Shown here: positions 10,980-23,944 of the stretch, piece by piece | Position numbering within the stretch: position 1 is the first letter of the stretch | How the letters are laid out: every line of letters begins with the position of its first letter | NCBI RefSeq assembly: GCF_954871325.1 | Contig: NC_088779.1 | Location: 26,460,869-26,524,868, forward strand | DNA length: 64,000 nt | Direction: 5' to 3' | Origin: Gordionus sp. m RMFG-2023 | Taxonomy: Eukaryota > Nematomorpha > Gordioida > Chordodea > Parachordodidae | The notes under the pieces: generated by a model | The model's database searches: none | The model's input: the letters and a program-made list of their open reading frames with translations, nothing else | What the model was told of the DNA's origin: nothing | Made by a program: the position numbers and the translations under genes

Positions 10980-12111
10980 ATTTTGATTAAATAATAATCT
11001 TTAAAATTGGAAGAAATTTAATAGAAAAAACAAATGGCTTAAATGACTATGAGCCAAGTAACTAATTATCCTTTAATATGGCCAAAAATTTAGTAAATCT
11101 TGAGATCTCATTCAAATAATGATATTTATATTTAAAATATGATAAGATTTTTAATATAAAATGAACTGAAGTCGTTTTGAAACCGGGTTCGATATAATCT
11201 CAGGGTTTGGTTCAGATTATCAATATCTAAAGTTTAGAATAAATTTTGAAAAACCTGAATTGGCTAAGTTCGTATTTAATTCAAAACCCTGATTTAGAGG
11301 AGCTGATAGGGACTATTTTAATATTTATTATTCTAGTATTTTATAATAGTTAATAAATAGCCTGAAGTTTTATTTTTCCCATAAGAAGTATTTAAGGGGA
11401 CTTCTATGAATAAGTTTTATAACAGGTTTTATCAATTCTTCAGAAGATTAAAATTAATCATTTGCTTAAACTCTTATTTATACAAGTATTATCACCAAAT
11501 GATTTTAGTTTTGAAATTATAAAAATTAGAAATCTTGTAAAAATGTGTTTGATTCCAATTATTTGATATAAATATGCATCAATGATAATATAAATTTACA
11601 TTCTGTTTGTTCTTCTGTTTATTTAATTTAAAAAAATAAACTTCAATATAGCGGCTATGTGTATTCATTTCAAATTGCCACCAATCATTAATATTTAGTT
11701 ATTTTAATTTTTGAATATTAAATGAAAAATATAAATTTACTCGCTATTAGAATCCAATAATCTATTTATATAACAAAAAATAAGAATATATTAAAACATT
11801 TTTTTAGGGCGATGTTTTCAGAATAGTTTATAATTTAATAGTTCCAATATTCTAGTGATTTTTCATACTTTAGATAAGGTAGATTTTTTTTTTAGATTTC
11901 TATTTTATTTTGATAGATAAATATATAAAGTTGTTTGGTTTTAACATCCATTAATTTTTTTATATTTTTAATTTTTTCCTTATGTAGAAATTTTAGCACA
12001 TGTTTTAATTATTCTGAACATTTTATTTTTTTAGTATAATAAATCAAAAGTAATATTTTAAGTTCAAATTTAGTTCCAAACACATGAGATGTATAAAAAC
12101 TATATGTGAAG
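10980..12111. other. AT-rich stretch, nothing recognised
   Basis: No gene, repeat end or RNA was recognised between the MITE end and the IS630-type element. Confidence 0.55.
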
Positions 12112-13886
12112 AATTTATTCAATTAAATAATATAATGAAAAAAAGATGGGGTAAATAATGTTTATACAAAAACTTACTGTTTATTTATAAAATATATTAT
12201 ACATAATAATTTATATAAAAAATTTTAATTTCATTAAAAAAAATTAAAATTGCTTTTCTAAATATATATTTCTCTGAGAATTCTCAAGGAGGATTTTTAA
12301 TTAACTGACTAATTTTTAATTTACATATAAAGTTTACTATAGAGAATATGTTATCAACTTCTGTCAATTCTAATTTAAATGCAAACTCCCATTCGTCTAC
12401 TATTTCAAGACCCAGATAAATATACAAATATTGGAATAAAGATAAAATCGACATAGTTAGTAAAATGTTGTCCCTATCAGAAAAACAACAAATGAAAGTT
12501 AAAGACATCGCTAAATTTATTCCAATGTCTACAGCGTAAGTTCATAAATTTATAAGATATGTATTTCCAGAAATAAATGGAGATCCTCTAAAGGAATAAT
12601 CATTGAAAGTAATTGGATTAATTAATAACAATTAATACGTTCATGATACAAGTATTTATTAAAACTTTAACATCTGGTAGTCCTGGTAACTATAAAAAAA
12701 ATATATGAAATTGGCTAGTTCAAGAAAAGGACCTGGCAAAAAGCCTGGTAAATAATATACCTGGGGCTATAAATATTCGTCAATATACAGTTTGAAAGTT
12801 TTAAATATCCCAAAAGAAAAATTATTTTTCTTAGATGAAACAGGAATCAACCTGCATGTGGTACCAGTTTATGCCTGGGCCACATATAATGTTCGCCCAA
12901 CTATAAAGATCCCATCATTGAAGGGTAAAAATATTAGTATTCTTTGCACAATTGGAATAATTAAGGAGATGAAATTATTGCTAATATTATTGAGCTCTTT
13001 CGTGGATTCATTCCATATTATTTTACTAACTTTTACAATCATATGCAACAATATCTGGAAAAGGATTATCTAGACAGCCGATTAATTAGGTAATCCCTAA
13101 TAATGAATATCGAATTGGACAAAAATTAAAAATATTTATTTAAGTTGTAATAAAATAATCATGTTTATCATAATTTATATGTATATATATATATTTTTTC
13201 AGGTAAAGGTTAATTGAATATAAAAAACATTTGAATATTATTTCAACAAGAATAGATTAACTTTTACAATTATCGATACTTTTACTATTTGATTTATAAC
13301 AGCAAAACAATATACAAACAGATAATGTAATATTATAAATAAAAGACCATTAAAATATAAAGTAGAATATATATAATATTACATTAATAATTTTAATTTT
13401 TACTGTTTAATATTCTAAAAAGGTATTATCTATGAAGTCGAAGAACATATGGAATGATTTTATAATATTTTAACTTTATACATAATTTTTTTATTTATTT
13501 TATCGAAATTATTATGAAATAGAAAATATTATATATATATCATATTTTTATCGAAATAAATTGATTTAAATTTAAAGAGAAGAAATCCTAAATAATATTA
13601 ATATTTGAAATTTCTTGAAAGATTATTTATTCATAAAATATCCCAAAAGAGTTTATACAAAAAATATTTAGCGTTTTAGAAAAGTTAATTAAAAATATTT
13701 CTTGAGAATTCTCAGAGGAATTTATATTTTGAAAAGCAATTTTGATTTTATTTAAAGAAGTTTAAAATTTTTTTAAAAATTAATTTTTTTTATGTAAAAT
13801 ATATTTTATAAATAACCCATTGGTTTTTTGTTTAAACATTATTTACCCCATCTTTTTTTTCATAATATCCTTTAATTGGATAATAA
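12112..13886 (+). mobile_element. IS630/Tc1-type transposon with ~195-bp inverted ends
   Basis: The left arm (about 12112-12306) and right arm (about 13684-13886) are inverted copies. Shared marks include 'aaagatggggtaaataatgtt', 'aaaattgcttttc' and 'ctctgagaattctcaag', in mirrored order. The arms are unusually long for this superfamily. Outer edges are uncertain by about 10 bp, and no clear TA duplication was settled. The interior holds a decayed transposase on the plus strand. Confidence 0.85.
12460..13073 (+). pseudogene. IS630/Tc1-type (DDE_3) transposase remnant
   Basis: An N-terminal stretch near 12478-12535 ('QQMKVKDIAKFIPMSTA') resembles the helix-turn-helix of IS630 transposases, ending in a stop. 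The frame then breaks and resumes at 12792 with 'KEKLFFLDETGINLH', the hallmark first-aspartate block, followed by 'YAWATYN' and 'GKNISILCTIG', all in family order. The second aspartate block (usually DNA-.-H) and the final glutamate are not found: a frame change near 13000 is followed by non-coding DNA. The gene is short of family length (about 300-350 residues) and certainly inactive. Confidence 0.85.
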
Positions 13887-14375
13887 ATATGATTTGTTTA
13901 AATTATTTGTTTTTAATTAATGTATTACATATTTTTACTGTAAAATAAATTTAAAATTGTAAAATTAATCACGGATTTAACATTCTTGTTCTCAAAAAAG
14001 GAAACCTAATTATATTTAAAATTTTGATTTAAACTTTTTATCGAAATATAAAATTGAAATAATGAATAGAAATGGATATATTTTCCTTTGAAAATTAGGT
14101 TTCATTGAACCCCATATTTACATTATTTTTTCATCGGAGTTTTGAAGTGATAAGATAATATTATATTTGTATAATGTGTTTTATGTGTAATCCTTTATTT
14201 GTATAAAATTGATATCGGGAATACAATATATATTATAGATGTAAAGTGACACTTATTGCCAAGGTAGGGAGTACTTAAACAAGATCGAGTTAATATCACA
14301 GAGCTTCACGATTGTGTAAAATAACATAATATTTTAAAACTTAAATACAAAATCATCAATTTGAGCAGGTCAACA

Positions 14376-15884
14376 TGAGCGAAGGGGGGGGGGTATTTAG
14401 GTACAGTTTGCTTAAATTTATCTAAAGGGGAGGCTCGAAAGGGGGCTAAGCTAGAGGTAGTATAAATTTATTGGAATATCGACCTTTTATAATAATACAA
14501 ACATCGACCAAATTAAAATATTGTATATAATCATACTTATTATCTTTCAAATAAAATCTATTTCTGGATAATTTTTTGATATCTTTTTAAATTTCATTTA
14601 AAAGGGTGACATTCTACCGGCAAACTCATATTCATGCTAAACAATATATTATAATAATGCATTGCATTCAATGCAAATGAGGAGGGTTTTTAATTATTTA
14701 TGTTCTAAAAATAACTCTTTTACATTAACTTTTATACATGGTAATCAAGTATTTATAATTTTAAAATATATGAAGGGAATACTACTATAAATAAAACGTG
14801 TAATTCAGAATGTGAAAATATCGCCGCTGAAGACGGCGAAAATTAACTAAGGGGGTAGGTTTAAGTTTTGAGGGGGGTTTGCATCCAGTTAATACTTTGT
14901 TATGTAGACGTTGTTTTCAAAACTTATCAATAAATTACAATATTATTTTGCAGTTTTTTTCTTAAATACAGAGCAAACAAATTTAGAAAAGTAATTATTC
15001 ACTCTAGGTAAAGGTCATATCAACAGTAAATTATATTGCAATATGTCACATCAACGGTAAGAAATTTTGGCTGTGGGAGTTAGGACCATCCTAGACTATC
15101 AAGAGTAGGGTCTTCAGAAAAGGAGTATCTAGATCACTGGTTATCGAGATATCGAGATCGTTATCATCCAGATATTATAGAATTTTAGAGCTTTACAACG
15201 ACGGTCTTAAAGAATATCCAATATGTACCAACTGACAAAATTCCTACTGCCAAACCGTCTAGAGAATGCATATGAGCTAGACAACAAATAGAAAACTTAT
15301 TTAAGCTAGACTACTTTTGCTCAGGGTCTATATGACAGATTATTCACTTGAAGCAAACCTCCCTTAAAAATCTATATCTACCCACTTAAAAAAATTTCAA
15401 TCACCTTCGGACATGATATTTTCAAGTCATCAATTACCAGTTTTGAATTGTGATGGTAATCATTTTCCTAAGAAAAATACTCTATTACAAACATTGAGAG
15501 TGTGTTATTTTTTAAAATATAAATTTAATAAATTCCCCTCATTTACGATAAATATATCATTATAGAGTATCGTTTGGCCTGATTATGCATTTGCTGATAA
15601 AATACCTGACCTTTTCAAAAGAATTTTAAAAATATGTAGAAAATTATCCAAAAATAATTTTTATTTGAAAAATAATAACTATTATTTTATGCCATATATA
15701 AATTTGGTGAATGTTTAGCAATATATATTATAATATATAATATAAATATATTTTTACAGCGATATAATTTTGCCATATTAACTAAAAATTTAAGTGATAA
15801 CACCCTCCTTTACCCTAGCCATCTCAAATTGCTACCACCTACCCCCTTAAAAAATTAAAAGCAAACTGTACCTACCCCCGCTCA
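14376..15884. mobile_element. Element with G-rich inverted ends (family uncertain)
   Basis: The left end reads TGAGCGAAG then a 10-G run, then 'taggtacagtttgctt'. The reverse complement of the right end reads TGAGCGGGGGTAGGTACAG then 'tttgctt'. The match is good over about 35 bp allowing for the G-run. A second, inner pair of related G-rich sequences lies at 14849-14886 and 15350-15388 in inverted order. The interior near 15070-15330 is raised in G+C with protein-like fragments such as 'VPTDKIPTAKPSRECI', but no family was recognised. No target duplication was seen. Confidence 0.6.
14849..15388. repeat. Inner inverted pair within the G-rich-ended element
   Basis: Left copy 'aagggggtaggt...ggtttgc' at 14849-14886; right copy, reverse-complemented, 'aagtgggtagat...ggtttgc' at 15350-15388. 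They resemble the outer ends, so this may be a smaller relative nested inside, or a repeated subterminal motif. Confidence 0.5.
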
Positions 15885-16649
15885 GACAAATGCTGTCCTT
15901 GCTAATTATTACCTAGATATTAACCGATGATCGCTAACAAGAAACGTAACATAGAAATCCAAATATTCTTTCAAATTAAACACCAATTATCAAAGTTATA
16001 AAGGTCAAGATGACCAATAATAAATCTCACTTTTCCTTTTAAAGAAGAAAGGATATCGTAAGTCTTGATGTCATTTCGATATTTTTTATTATGGTCTTTG
16101 TTTGTAGTGCCAAAATAGAGTTGACTAAGTACATGGAGGGCACATTGATGATAATCATTATTGATACAATGCCATAGTTAGGTACTACCGTCGTGTATGA
16201 GATCTGAGATCAGACCTAAGTTCCCGAATTGTCGGGAGTAAGTGGAATTTGGAAGTTGACTTAGAAAATTGCTTTTGGTTTTAACCATAGTTGGTAAAAA
16301 GACTAAATTTTTCACCTTAGTAATTATATGGTCTTATAATAGGTGTCTAGCAAGTCCAAATATATCAGATAGTAATTTTTCAAAATAGCCTTAGGGGATC
16401 ATTATATTCCTTTAATTATTTATACAATACATACATAAAACCAACAGCTATTTTTAATGAATGATTTTATAAATATAATGTTAAAGGCCCTTGCAATTAT
16501 AAGATTGGGTGTTTTTATAATGGTTTGAACGGTTTATTTACTTGCTATAACATATACTTTTTATTGAAGGTATTAAAAATAGTCAAAAATTAAAATGAAT
16601 CAAAATATTATCATCTAATAGTCCGTCGAGAAAAATCTTATACATCGAT

Positions 16650-16755
16650 TAGCACTTGTTGGCATTAGTTAGTAATCTTGTCATTCATTGGCACCTGTTG
16701 TTGCCGCTTTTTGGCACTCATTGGTGCTTGTTATCACTCATTGGCGCTTCGTGTA
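16650..16755. repeat. Degenerate short tandem repeat
   Basis: About four imperfect units of roughly 20-25 bp around 'cattggcactcattggtgcttg' style words ('ttggcatt', 'cattggcacc', 'tggcactcattgg', 'cactcattggcgc'). Confidence 0.55.
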
Positions 16756-16794
16756 GACGACTGTTCTGTAAAATATATTTGAGTCATTGAGAAA

Positions 16795-19655
16795 AAAAGG
16801 TGTTGGGGAAGGGGGATGGGCGTATAAACAGAGTTTTGAAAAAAAATCTTGTAATATTATGTTTGCTACCTGATAAAAAATTTATATTAAAAAGATTACC
16901 CAGGCTTTTTTGTACTGTTTATTTAATTCAAATAAGGAATAATGCTTAAAAAATATATAAAATATAGTATTATCTTAATTATTGAATCAATATGGAAATT
17001 AATGATTATGCTCTTAAATTAGAAAAATAGAAATATTTATATCTAACAGTATATCCATCCACGGATTTTTGCCAGGTCAGAATTTCAAATTAAGGAAGAA
17101 ATGTTTATTTTTCGGGAGAAATATGAAAATTGCGGTGGAAAGATTTAACCTTCGGCTAGGTTTGTGAAACGTCTTAGTATCTTTCTTACCCTTCCCATTA
17201 ATAATGATTAATTTATTTTGATATTAACAAAGTCATTAATGTGTTGTAATATTTTTCCAAATAGTTAATATAGAATACATGCTTGTATCTTTTTTCCAAG
17301 CCTGGAGATTTATCGTTATTACGAAAAATTTATACCCATTTCTTCAATGCTTTTAGACCTTTTTGGAGTATTTTGGAGAATCATAAAAAATAAAGAGCAT
17401 AACAATGCCTTTAAACATATCAACATCTAGCGATATTTTTTTGGTATTTTAAACTAAGATCCCTAATTTATAGTAGATAGAATTTAAACTTTTGAATAAG
17501 TCAAAATTTTAAAATTAAAAAAATTAATTTCCTAAAAATAATGGCTAATATACAAAAATAATAATATATTAACCCTCGATTCCAAATTTACTGCTCAGAA
17601 ATATGGAGATATCTTCACTCTGCTTTCATACCATGAATCGTTATTATTATTTAAAACTTCTATAAAATTACTCGGATACTCTATGCACTGATTTGCAATG
17701 ATTTTTTAACACCTTCTAGTTTAGGATATATAAATCAGGAATAAAAGACCTAAAACCAAGTAATACATATTCTCAAATTTAATGCTACACTTTATGCACC
17801 AGCCCTGCTACTAATCAAAAACAGTTATTATAAATTTATGAAATTAAGTTTAAACAAACTTTATTATGACCAATCTTTTAAAATATAATTGCATCATTGG
17901 AAGAATGAGTTCTTATTGGGGGTAAAGGGAGGGAATGAAACCCTAATTTGGAAGATCTAGTAAAAATATGCATGATACTTGTGATAAAAGAAATATATAA
18001 TTGGATTTAAATTACAGGGTTTGAATATAGGTGTTACTTTATATATAAAATGAAAATAATCATTCGTATAAAATTGTATAAAATATTATATTATCTTTAT
18101 TATTGTTATAATATAGAAATTATTTATATAATTTGTCGTTTAAATTGAAATTCTAATAAGTTTTGCAAATCAATAAAATAGTAATTAGCACAATTAATTA
18201 ATTAAATAAATATGTGTAAAAATTTTGGAATATAAAGACATATGCAAATTAAGAATAGACGCTGGCTGACAAACGGATAAAAGAGATAAGACTATATAAT
18301 CAAGATTGTTAATCTAATTAATATTGAGTTAAACTAATTATGTTAATTTGATATTCTCTAATATATTTTATTGTTAATATTTGGACTAATCTAGTAAATA
18401 TAATTTCGTCATTGGGATAAAGAGGATTTATTAGGGGGGATGGTGTCTCCAATTTAGAAAAACCTTTTAATAATATGCATGATACGTATGAAAAAAAATA
18501 TATAAATGTATTAAAAAGATTACTCTGATAGCTCTCTGTTTATTTAAATAAAAAATGAAAATCATTATCAGAAGAATAATTCGTATAATAACATATAAAA
18601 TATTGTATTATCTTTATTGAATTAATATAGAAATTATTTTTATAATTAGTTGTCTAAATAGAAATTCAAATATGTTTTGCGAATTATTTATCTTTAATAG
18701 TAATTACTAATTAGCACAATTAATTAATTAAATATTTCTTTAAATAACTCTAAATATTAAATGAAAACAAGTATTGACTATAAAAAAAAATTGGTTCAAT
18801 TTTAAAATGACTCTTAAAAGACTATGTCTATATTGCCTTAAACTTTGATATATAAATAATTTATTCTCCATGGTCATCTGGATGTCCAGGATCGAAACTA
18901 CAGGCCTCTTAGTAGTATATCATCTTACATATTACAAATACCCAATAATATTTGATGAATTGGTGCTAATAAATTGTGTATATAGATGACCTTTATTGAA
19001 TTCATCATAAATTTCGTTGTCATAATCATATTTAGCAGCACAATTTGATATATATAATTACAATATACATTTAGCATCACATTTTAATATGTATATAATA
19101 ATCCGCATAAGTTAAAATATGAATTACATTTCTTATTTTCTTTAATATTCCGCGTGAGTTAAAATATGTAAATTCTATCTTTTCTCAACTATTTCTCGTC
19201 CTTTATATATATGATATTAATTTAATAAAAAAATAAAAAACAATCATTTTAGTAGTGTACAACATCTTAACAGTCGCTCGGATTGTTATAAAATTATATA
19301 ACAAACCAATAAATAAAATAATCATAGGTTACTTAATTATAAATTTAAGATTCTTTTTTTTATATATTATTATTTATTTTTGTTTTTCTTCTTTTTTTAT
19401 TATTGTTAAAAACACTACACATCAACAATATTAAACAGGAAAATCGAAATACTAATTTAACTACAACATTTAATGACTTTTATGATAATTTAACAACTTT
19501 CCCTGATATTAATAACTTTCAATTAGATTCTATATTAGCAAATCTTAATTTAAATTTTTTAATGATTCAGATCATTCATGGGATAACACATTTATGAATA
19601 AAGACTTTCCTCCAACATTATACAGATAGATTACCAATACAATCCTTTCTGCTAG
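16795..19655 (+). repeat. RT-cassette array, copy 1a (front part)
   Basis: Contains three B repeats (about 16795-17040, 17900-18205, 18425-18745; typical words 'aataatatgcatgat' and 'ctgtttatttaaataaa'), separated by the A spacer ('gttaatctaattaatattga'). They are followed by block C (18760-19300) and the start of the N-terminal protein patch E (19403-19600). The copy is cut at about 19655, where the leader of copy 1b begins in mid-module. All cassette copies in the window run in the same direction. Confidence 0.75.
19403..19600 (+). pseudogene. Cassette block E: N-terminal patch of the RT protein, copy 1a
   Basis: The plus frame includes 'TFNDFYDNLTTFPDINNF'. The same block recurs at about 38745-38900 in copy 5 and, with deletions, near 21110 and 25640, always ahead of the reverse-transcriptase region. 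Recurrence in register supports former coding. No family match was recognised for this part itself. Confidence 0.5.
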
Positions 19656-19944
19656 ATTTGATGATTAATCTGAATGATATGAAGGATGATTAAGGGCATG
19701 AAGATTAAGTGGAACGAAGTCTAAACCACACAATTTAACAGATAATTGGCGAGTGATAAATTGAATTGGATTTAACGTATTTCATTTTGTCCTACATATT
19801 AGGGAGGATATTTTTGTTTTTGACTAAATATGTGTAAAAATTTTGGAATACAAGGACATTTGCGAATTAAGAATAAGAAGTGATAAATTTATAAAAATCA
19901 TAAGAATATTTAATCAAGATTGTTAATCTGATTACTATTAAGTC

Positions 19945-20242
19945 TGTTACAGATTCGTAACAATTATATTTTTTATTGTGTTAAGCTTTATTATACTTGT
20001 CCATTTAAATAATGACGGTTTAAGGCGATAATGTTAATCGTGTAATCTATTAAATTAAGCTTTGAGATTATGTAAATTGAACAAAACGTTATTCGTTGAT
20101 ATATAGATTATTTCAGAAAATTTAAATAATAAAGAAAAGATACATTTTAATAAAAAACTACTTCCGACGACAAGGCATTCTACAATACTTACCAGACGAC
20201 AATCGATTTATTAATATCATTGCAAGGCCCGCCCCACTTGCA
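19945..20242. mobile_element. Solo-LTR-like insertion, 298 bp
   Basis: Starts TGTTACAG and ends ACTTGCA, as LTRs start TG and end CA. It interrupts the A spacer, whose intact form elsewhere (24715-24745) is 'attactattaagtcaaac'. Here 'ttaagtc' lies on the left (19938-19944) and 'ttaaagtc' on the right (20243-20250), consistent with a short target duplication. A lone LTR of a Ty3-like element is the simplest reading; no matching second copy was found in the window. Confidence 0.5.
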
Positions 20243-21389
20243 TTAAAGTCAAACTAATTATTAATTAATATTCTCTAATAATTTATTTTTTGTTATTTTT
20301 TTTATTAATTAATTAGAATATAATTTAGTCATTGGGTGAAAGAGGATTTATTGTAGGAGTGTTCCCAATTTATAAAAATCTTGTAATAATATGAATGATC
20401 CTTATGAAAAAATATATATAGATTGATTAAAAATATTACTTTTGTTTACTTCTGTTTATTTAAATAAAAAATGGAAATATTTATCAGAGTAATAATTCGT
20501 ATAAAAATATATTAAGAATGTGAATATACTCATATTTTATTTTTTGTTAATTTTTTAAATAATCTATTAAAATATAATTTTGTCATTTGAAGATAGAATA
20601 TTTATTGGTAGAGAGGGGGGGGGGGAATTTAGAAAAATTGTAATATTAAGTATGATCCTTATAAAAAAAAATATATAGATAGATTAAAAATCTCACCACT
20701 GAATACATCTATTTATTTAAATAAAAAAAATAAAAATATTTAAAAGAAGAATAATTTGTACAAAAATATATATACAAATATGTTATCTTAATTATTTAAT
20801 TAATATAGTAATTATATCTATGATTACACGTCTACATTGAAATTCAAATAAGTTTTGAAAATCAATAATCAATCTTTTATAGTTCAAAATTAATTAGTTA
20901 AATAAATCCTATAAAAATATAAATGCTAATAAGCATTTACTATAAAAAAAGAATATTGGATCCATTATAAAATGTCTTTTAAAAGTTTATGACGCCTTAA
21001 AATTTAATATATAAATAATGAAAATAAATTTAGTCTCCTTGGTCCAACATCTGGAAATCTAGGATCCAAACTACAGCCAAGTAGTATACAACAACAAATC
21101 ATAATTTTAATCTTTTAATGATCCTGATTAATTATGATTTAAAATATTTATGGGTAAAGACTTTTCCAAAAATTATCCAGAATACCACTTATAGATATAT
21201 TACTAATATAATCCTCTTTGGTACTTGTTGAATTAATATTACAATATTGTAATAGTTTATTATTATGGGAAAGGTTATTCCATTTTCACTTCTTTTACTA
21301 TTAGAAGAAAAAGAATGTTTCACATCAAATTCTATCAAAGATAATAAAAAAATTTTAAATAATAAAACAGATATAAAATAGAATCCACT

Positions 21390-21830
21390 GATATAACTTT
21401 AGAGTTCTTCAAATCAAAAAAAATAGATAATTTTAAAATAAAAGGAGCTTTAATATTTATTTCCAATAATGAAATTCTTGCACATGACTCAGGTGAAGTT
21501 TACAAATATATATATTAGCCAAACATCTTTAAAATATTAAATGTTAAGGCTTTGTTTATAAATAATTATAAGAGCTGAAAAAGTCTTCAAAACAATAAAT
21601 TTATTCCAAAGGGACTCCGCAGATGGTCTTGATATTAAATAAATATAGACAATGCGGGTTAAGTATTATATTACTGGCAATAAGAGATATCAACAATCAG
21701 ATACAATGAAAATTGTAGTTTTGTGCACGTCTAATTGCTTTTCAAAAGTATGATCATGGCATTGATCCAAACGTAATAATAGGCGTTATAAGTGTGATTT
21801 TCTTCAGAATTATATACTCAAGTTTTTTTT
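21390..21830 (+). pseudogene. Reverse transcriptase fossil, N-terminal part, copy 1b
   Basis: Corresponds to the region before and into the first RT block, as in the copies at 25800 and 39590 (shared words 'caaatcaaaaaaa', 'aaagggactcc', 'cacgtctaattgc'). It ends where the sequence jumps to block I. Broken, with several breaks. Confidence 0.55.
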
Positions 21831-21834
21831 GTAA

Positions 21835-22500
21835 GTGAACGTGAACATGAGAAATTTGTCAATGAACGTTGAACGCGTCGATTTTTTGAAAATTTTTACA
21901 GTAGTGAGTATAAAATTTGATAATCTTGATAATAACTTTGTAGATGAGGACGACCTATTAGAATTTATGAAATCAATTATGGTTATTATCGATTTAAAAA
22001 ATTTTTTTTATTGTTTTACCCAAATAGTATTTCTAAAAATCTAACTCAAGGAATCTTAGAATAATTCACAATGGAATAATGGGAAAATGTCTCAAAATTA
22101 TGTAATGCATGTGGAAGCTCCTAATCTTCTAAAAAGATAAAGGAGAATAGGTCAATCAAAAATAAATATTTAATTAAAATATTTTTTTATTTTGCCCAAA
22201 ATGAAGTAATTTATATATAAGTCACACACAACACAACATATGAATAATGATATACATTATTCATTGGTATGAAATAAAACAAAGGAATTTTAATTAGCGT
22301 TGATACTTCTATACGAAATAGGATGCTAATGAATCCCTAAATCATTTTTCTGGTCAGAATACTGTTGGAAATCATAGATAAACTCAAAAATCGCAAAGAA
22401 TGCTTTATTTGAAGCCCTAAATAAGTGACTTCATGAGCATATAATTCTTAAAATGCAATCTATGGTTGATTCAAATTAACTAATGGATTGACAAGAATTT
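21835..22500 (+). pseudogene. Cassette block I, copy 1b
   Basis: Opens with a 69-codon frame containing 'IKFDNLDNNFVDEDDLLEF'. The same block is found at 42430-43200 in copy 5 with the protein frame still partly recognisable, which argues that it once coded. I do not recognise the family; its place after the BED-finger-like block in copy 5 suggests it may be part of that second gene. Confidence 0.45.
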
Positions 22501-22549
22501 CTAGCCATTGCATATAAAATTTTAGACATATTGGAGAAATTTGTAAAAA

Positions 22550-23700
22550 AAAATTTATATGATTTTTCTTTTCCTCATTTACTAGTGGTATAATTGCTTG
22601 AAAAATTAATAATTTACCCAAGATATGGTTCATTTCCTCTAAAATATATGAACAGATAAAAAATTATAAGAAGAGGAAATGATATATGTAACTAATTAAT
22701 TAATTACAAATAAATTCGAATATATAAAGTTGATTCAATTTTTTTGAATAGAAAAACGGAAAAATATAAAGTGATATATTGTTTATCCTTATTAAATTTT
22801 TTTGAAATAATATTAACTTGGCATAAAAAAAATGAAAAATTATAAAAATTTCTGTTTTGAAATATAGATTGCAACTGACATTAAATATTCGCACTTAAAA
22901 TAAATAAAAGAATTTCCATTTAAATAAATGATTTTTATATAAAAGGAATAATACTTATAAGAAACATTAAAATTTCCTCAAAAAAATAATATATATATTA
23001 AGTTAGGTTAAATAAATACACTATGTGACTGATTAATTTATTAAAAATTATCCAAAATGGTATGAGAAAAAGTTATGGCAATTTTTTTTCCTACGACGTT
23101 GAATATAATGAGGGTTTTTAACATCATTACCATATCCATATTTTAAGAACTTATGGATTAAGTCGAATAAAAATATTACTTTCAAAATATATTACTAAAT
23201 GAAGCCCTAAAACACGAAAAAACTATAACATCAATAGATATAACATGTAGTAATATGATAGGACTAAAACTAATATTAAAATGTCTGATCATTATAATAA
23301 CTTGTCGTTAAATATTTTATTAATTATTGTAAATATTTATTCTTATTATATGCGTATTTTATATTCTTCAAGAATAATTAATATAAATTGCATTTTGTAC
23401 TTGACTATAATAATTTAATTGGTAATGATAAATAATATATAAAGTATCTTGTATTAAGATATTCTCATTTAGCAAAAGATATAAGTATCTTTTATCTTAT
23501 ATACTTTTGATATTTTGAATATGATACTAGTATCTGTATCCAAGATTCATTTATTTAAAAGATTCTGAATCTCTCTAGATTCTTTTTCCGGAAGACATGC
23601 ATAACTCTGATTTATTATGTTAAATTTTTATAAATATTCAAAATATGTTGTTTTAAAAAATATAATAAATAAGAAAATAATTATTTGTAAAAAATTTAAA
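22550..23700 (+). repeat. Cassette blocks J, K and L, copy 1b
   Basis: J (22550-23030; typical words 'aagaagaggaaat', 'acggaaaaatataaagtgat') recurs at 28365-28790 and 43290-43740. K (23040-23190) recurs at 43925-44150, and on the minus strand both copies share a protein-like stretch ('KFLKYG...HYI-RR'). L (23250-23700) recurs at 44490-44900. Confidence 0.6.
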
Positions 23701-23944
23701 ATAAGGTTTTAATTTTTTTTTTCCGGTCATGGGTTACTTTATTTGAATATTTACTGAATTTATATAAAAAAAATTTAATATCTGTTTCCTTCAGTTTATT
23801 TAAATAAAAAAAATGAAAATACATCAGAGAAATAATTCGTATAAAAATATATAAAGTAATAAATAAAATTAAAAAATATATAAACATTTTTATAATATTT
23901 TATTTTATTTATTACAAAAATTTAGTAAAGTAATAAATAAAATC

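Larger units (their letters stand above)
19655..23700 (+). repeat. RT-cassette array, copy 1b
   Basis: Order seen: end of leader F (19655-19830), A spacer interrupted by an LTR-like insertion (19945-20242), two B repeats (about 20335-20530 and 20575-20905, the second with an 11-G run), C (20930-21100), reduced E (21110-21360), first part of the reverse transcriptase (21390-21830), then a direct jump to blocks I (21835-22500), J (22550-23030), K (23040-23190) and L (23250-23700). The rest of the reverse transcriptase and blocks G and H are absent from this copy. Confidence 0.75.

Noticed and set aside
12284-12508. 74-codon minus-strand frame over the IS630-type element
   Set aside because: Opposite strand to the real transposase remnant (helix-turn-helix and FLDETG blocks on plus) and partly within the inverted end.
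17297-17350. Possible sixth TA-type MITE ('aagcctggagattta')
   Set aside because: Only about 15 bases match the family core and neither end is present.
23400-23590. A CRISPR-like or satellite array from the repeated 'tatctt/agata' words
   Set aside because: The words are irregular in spacing and fit transposon subterminal motifs or AT-rich drift; no regular repeat-spacer pattern exists.
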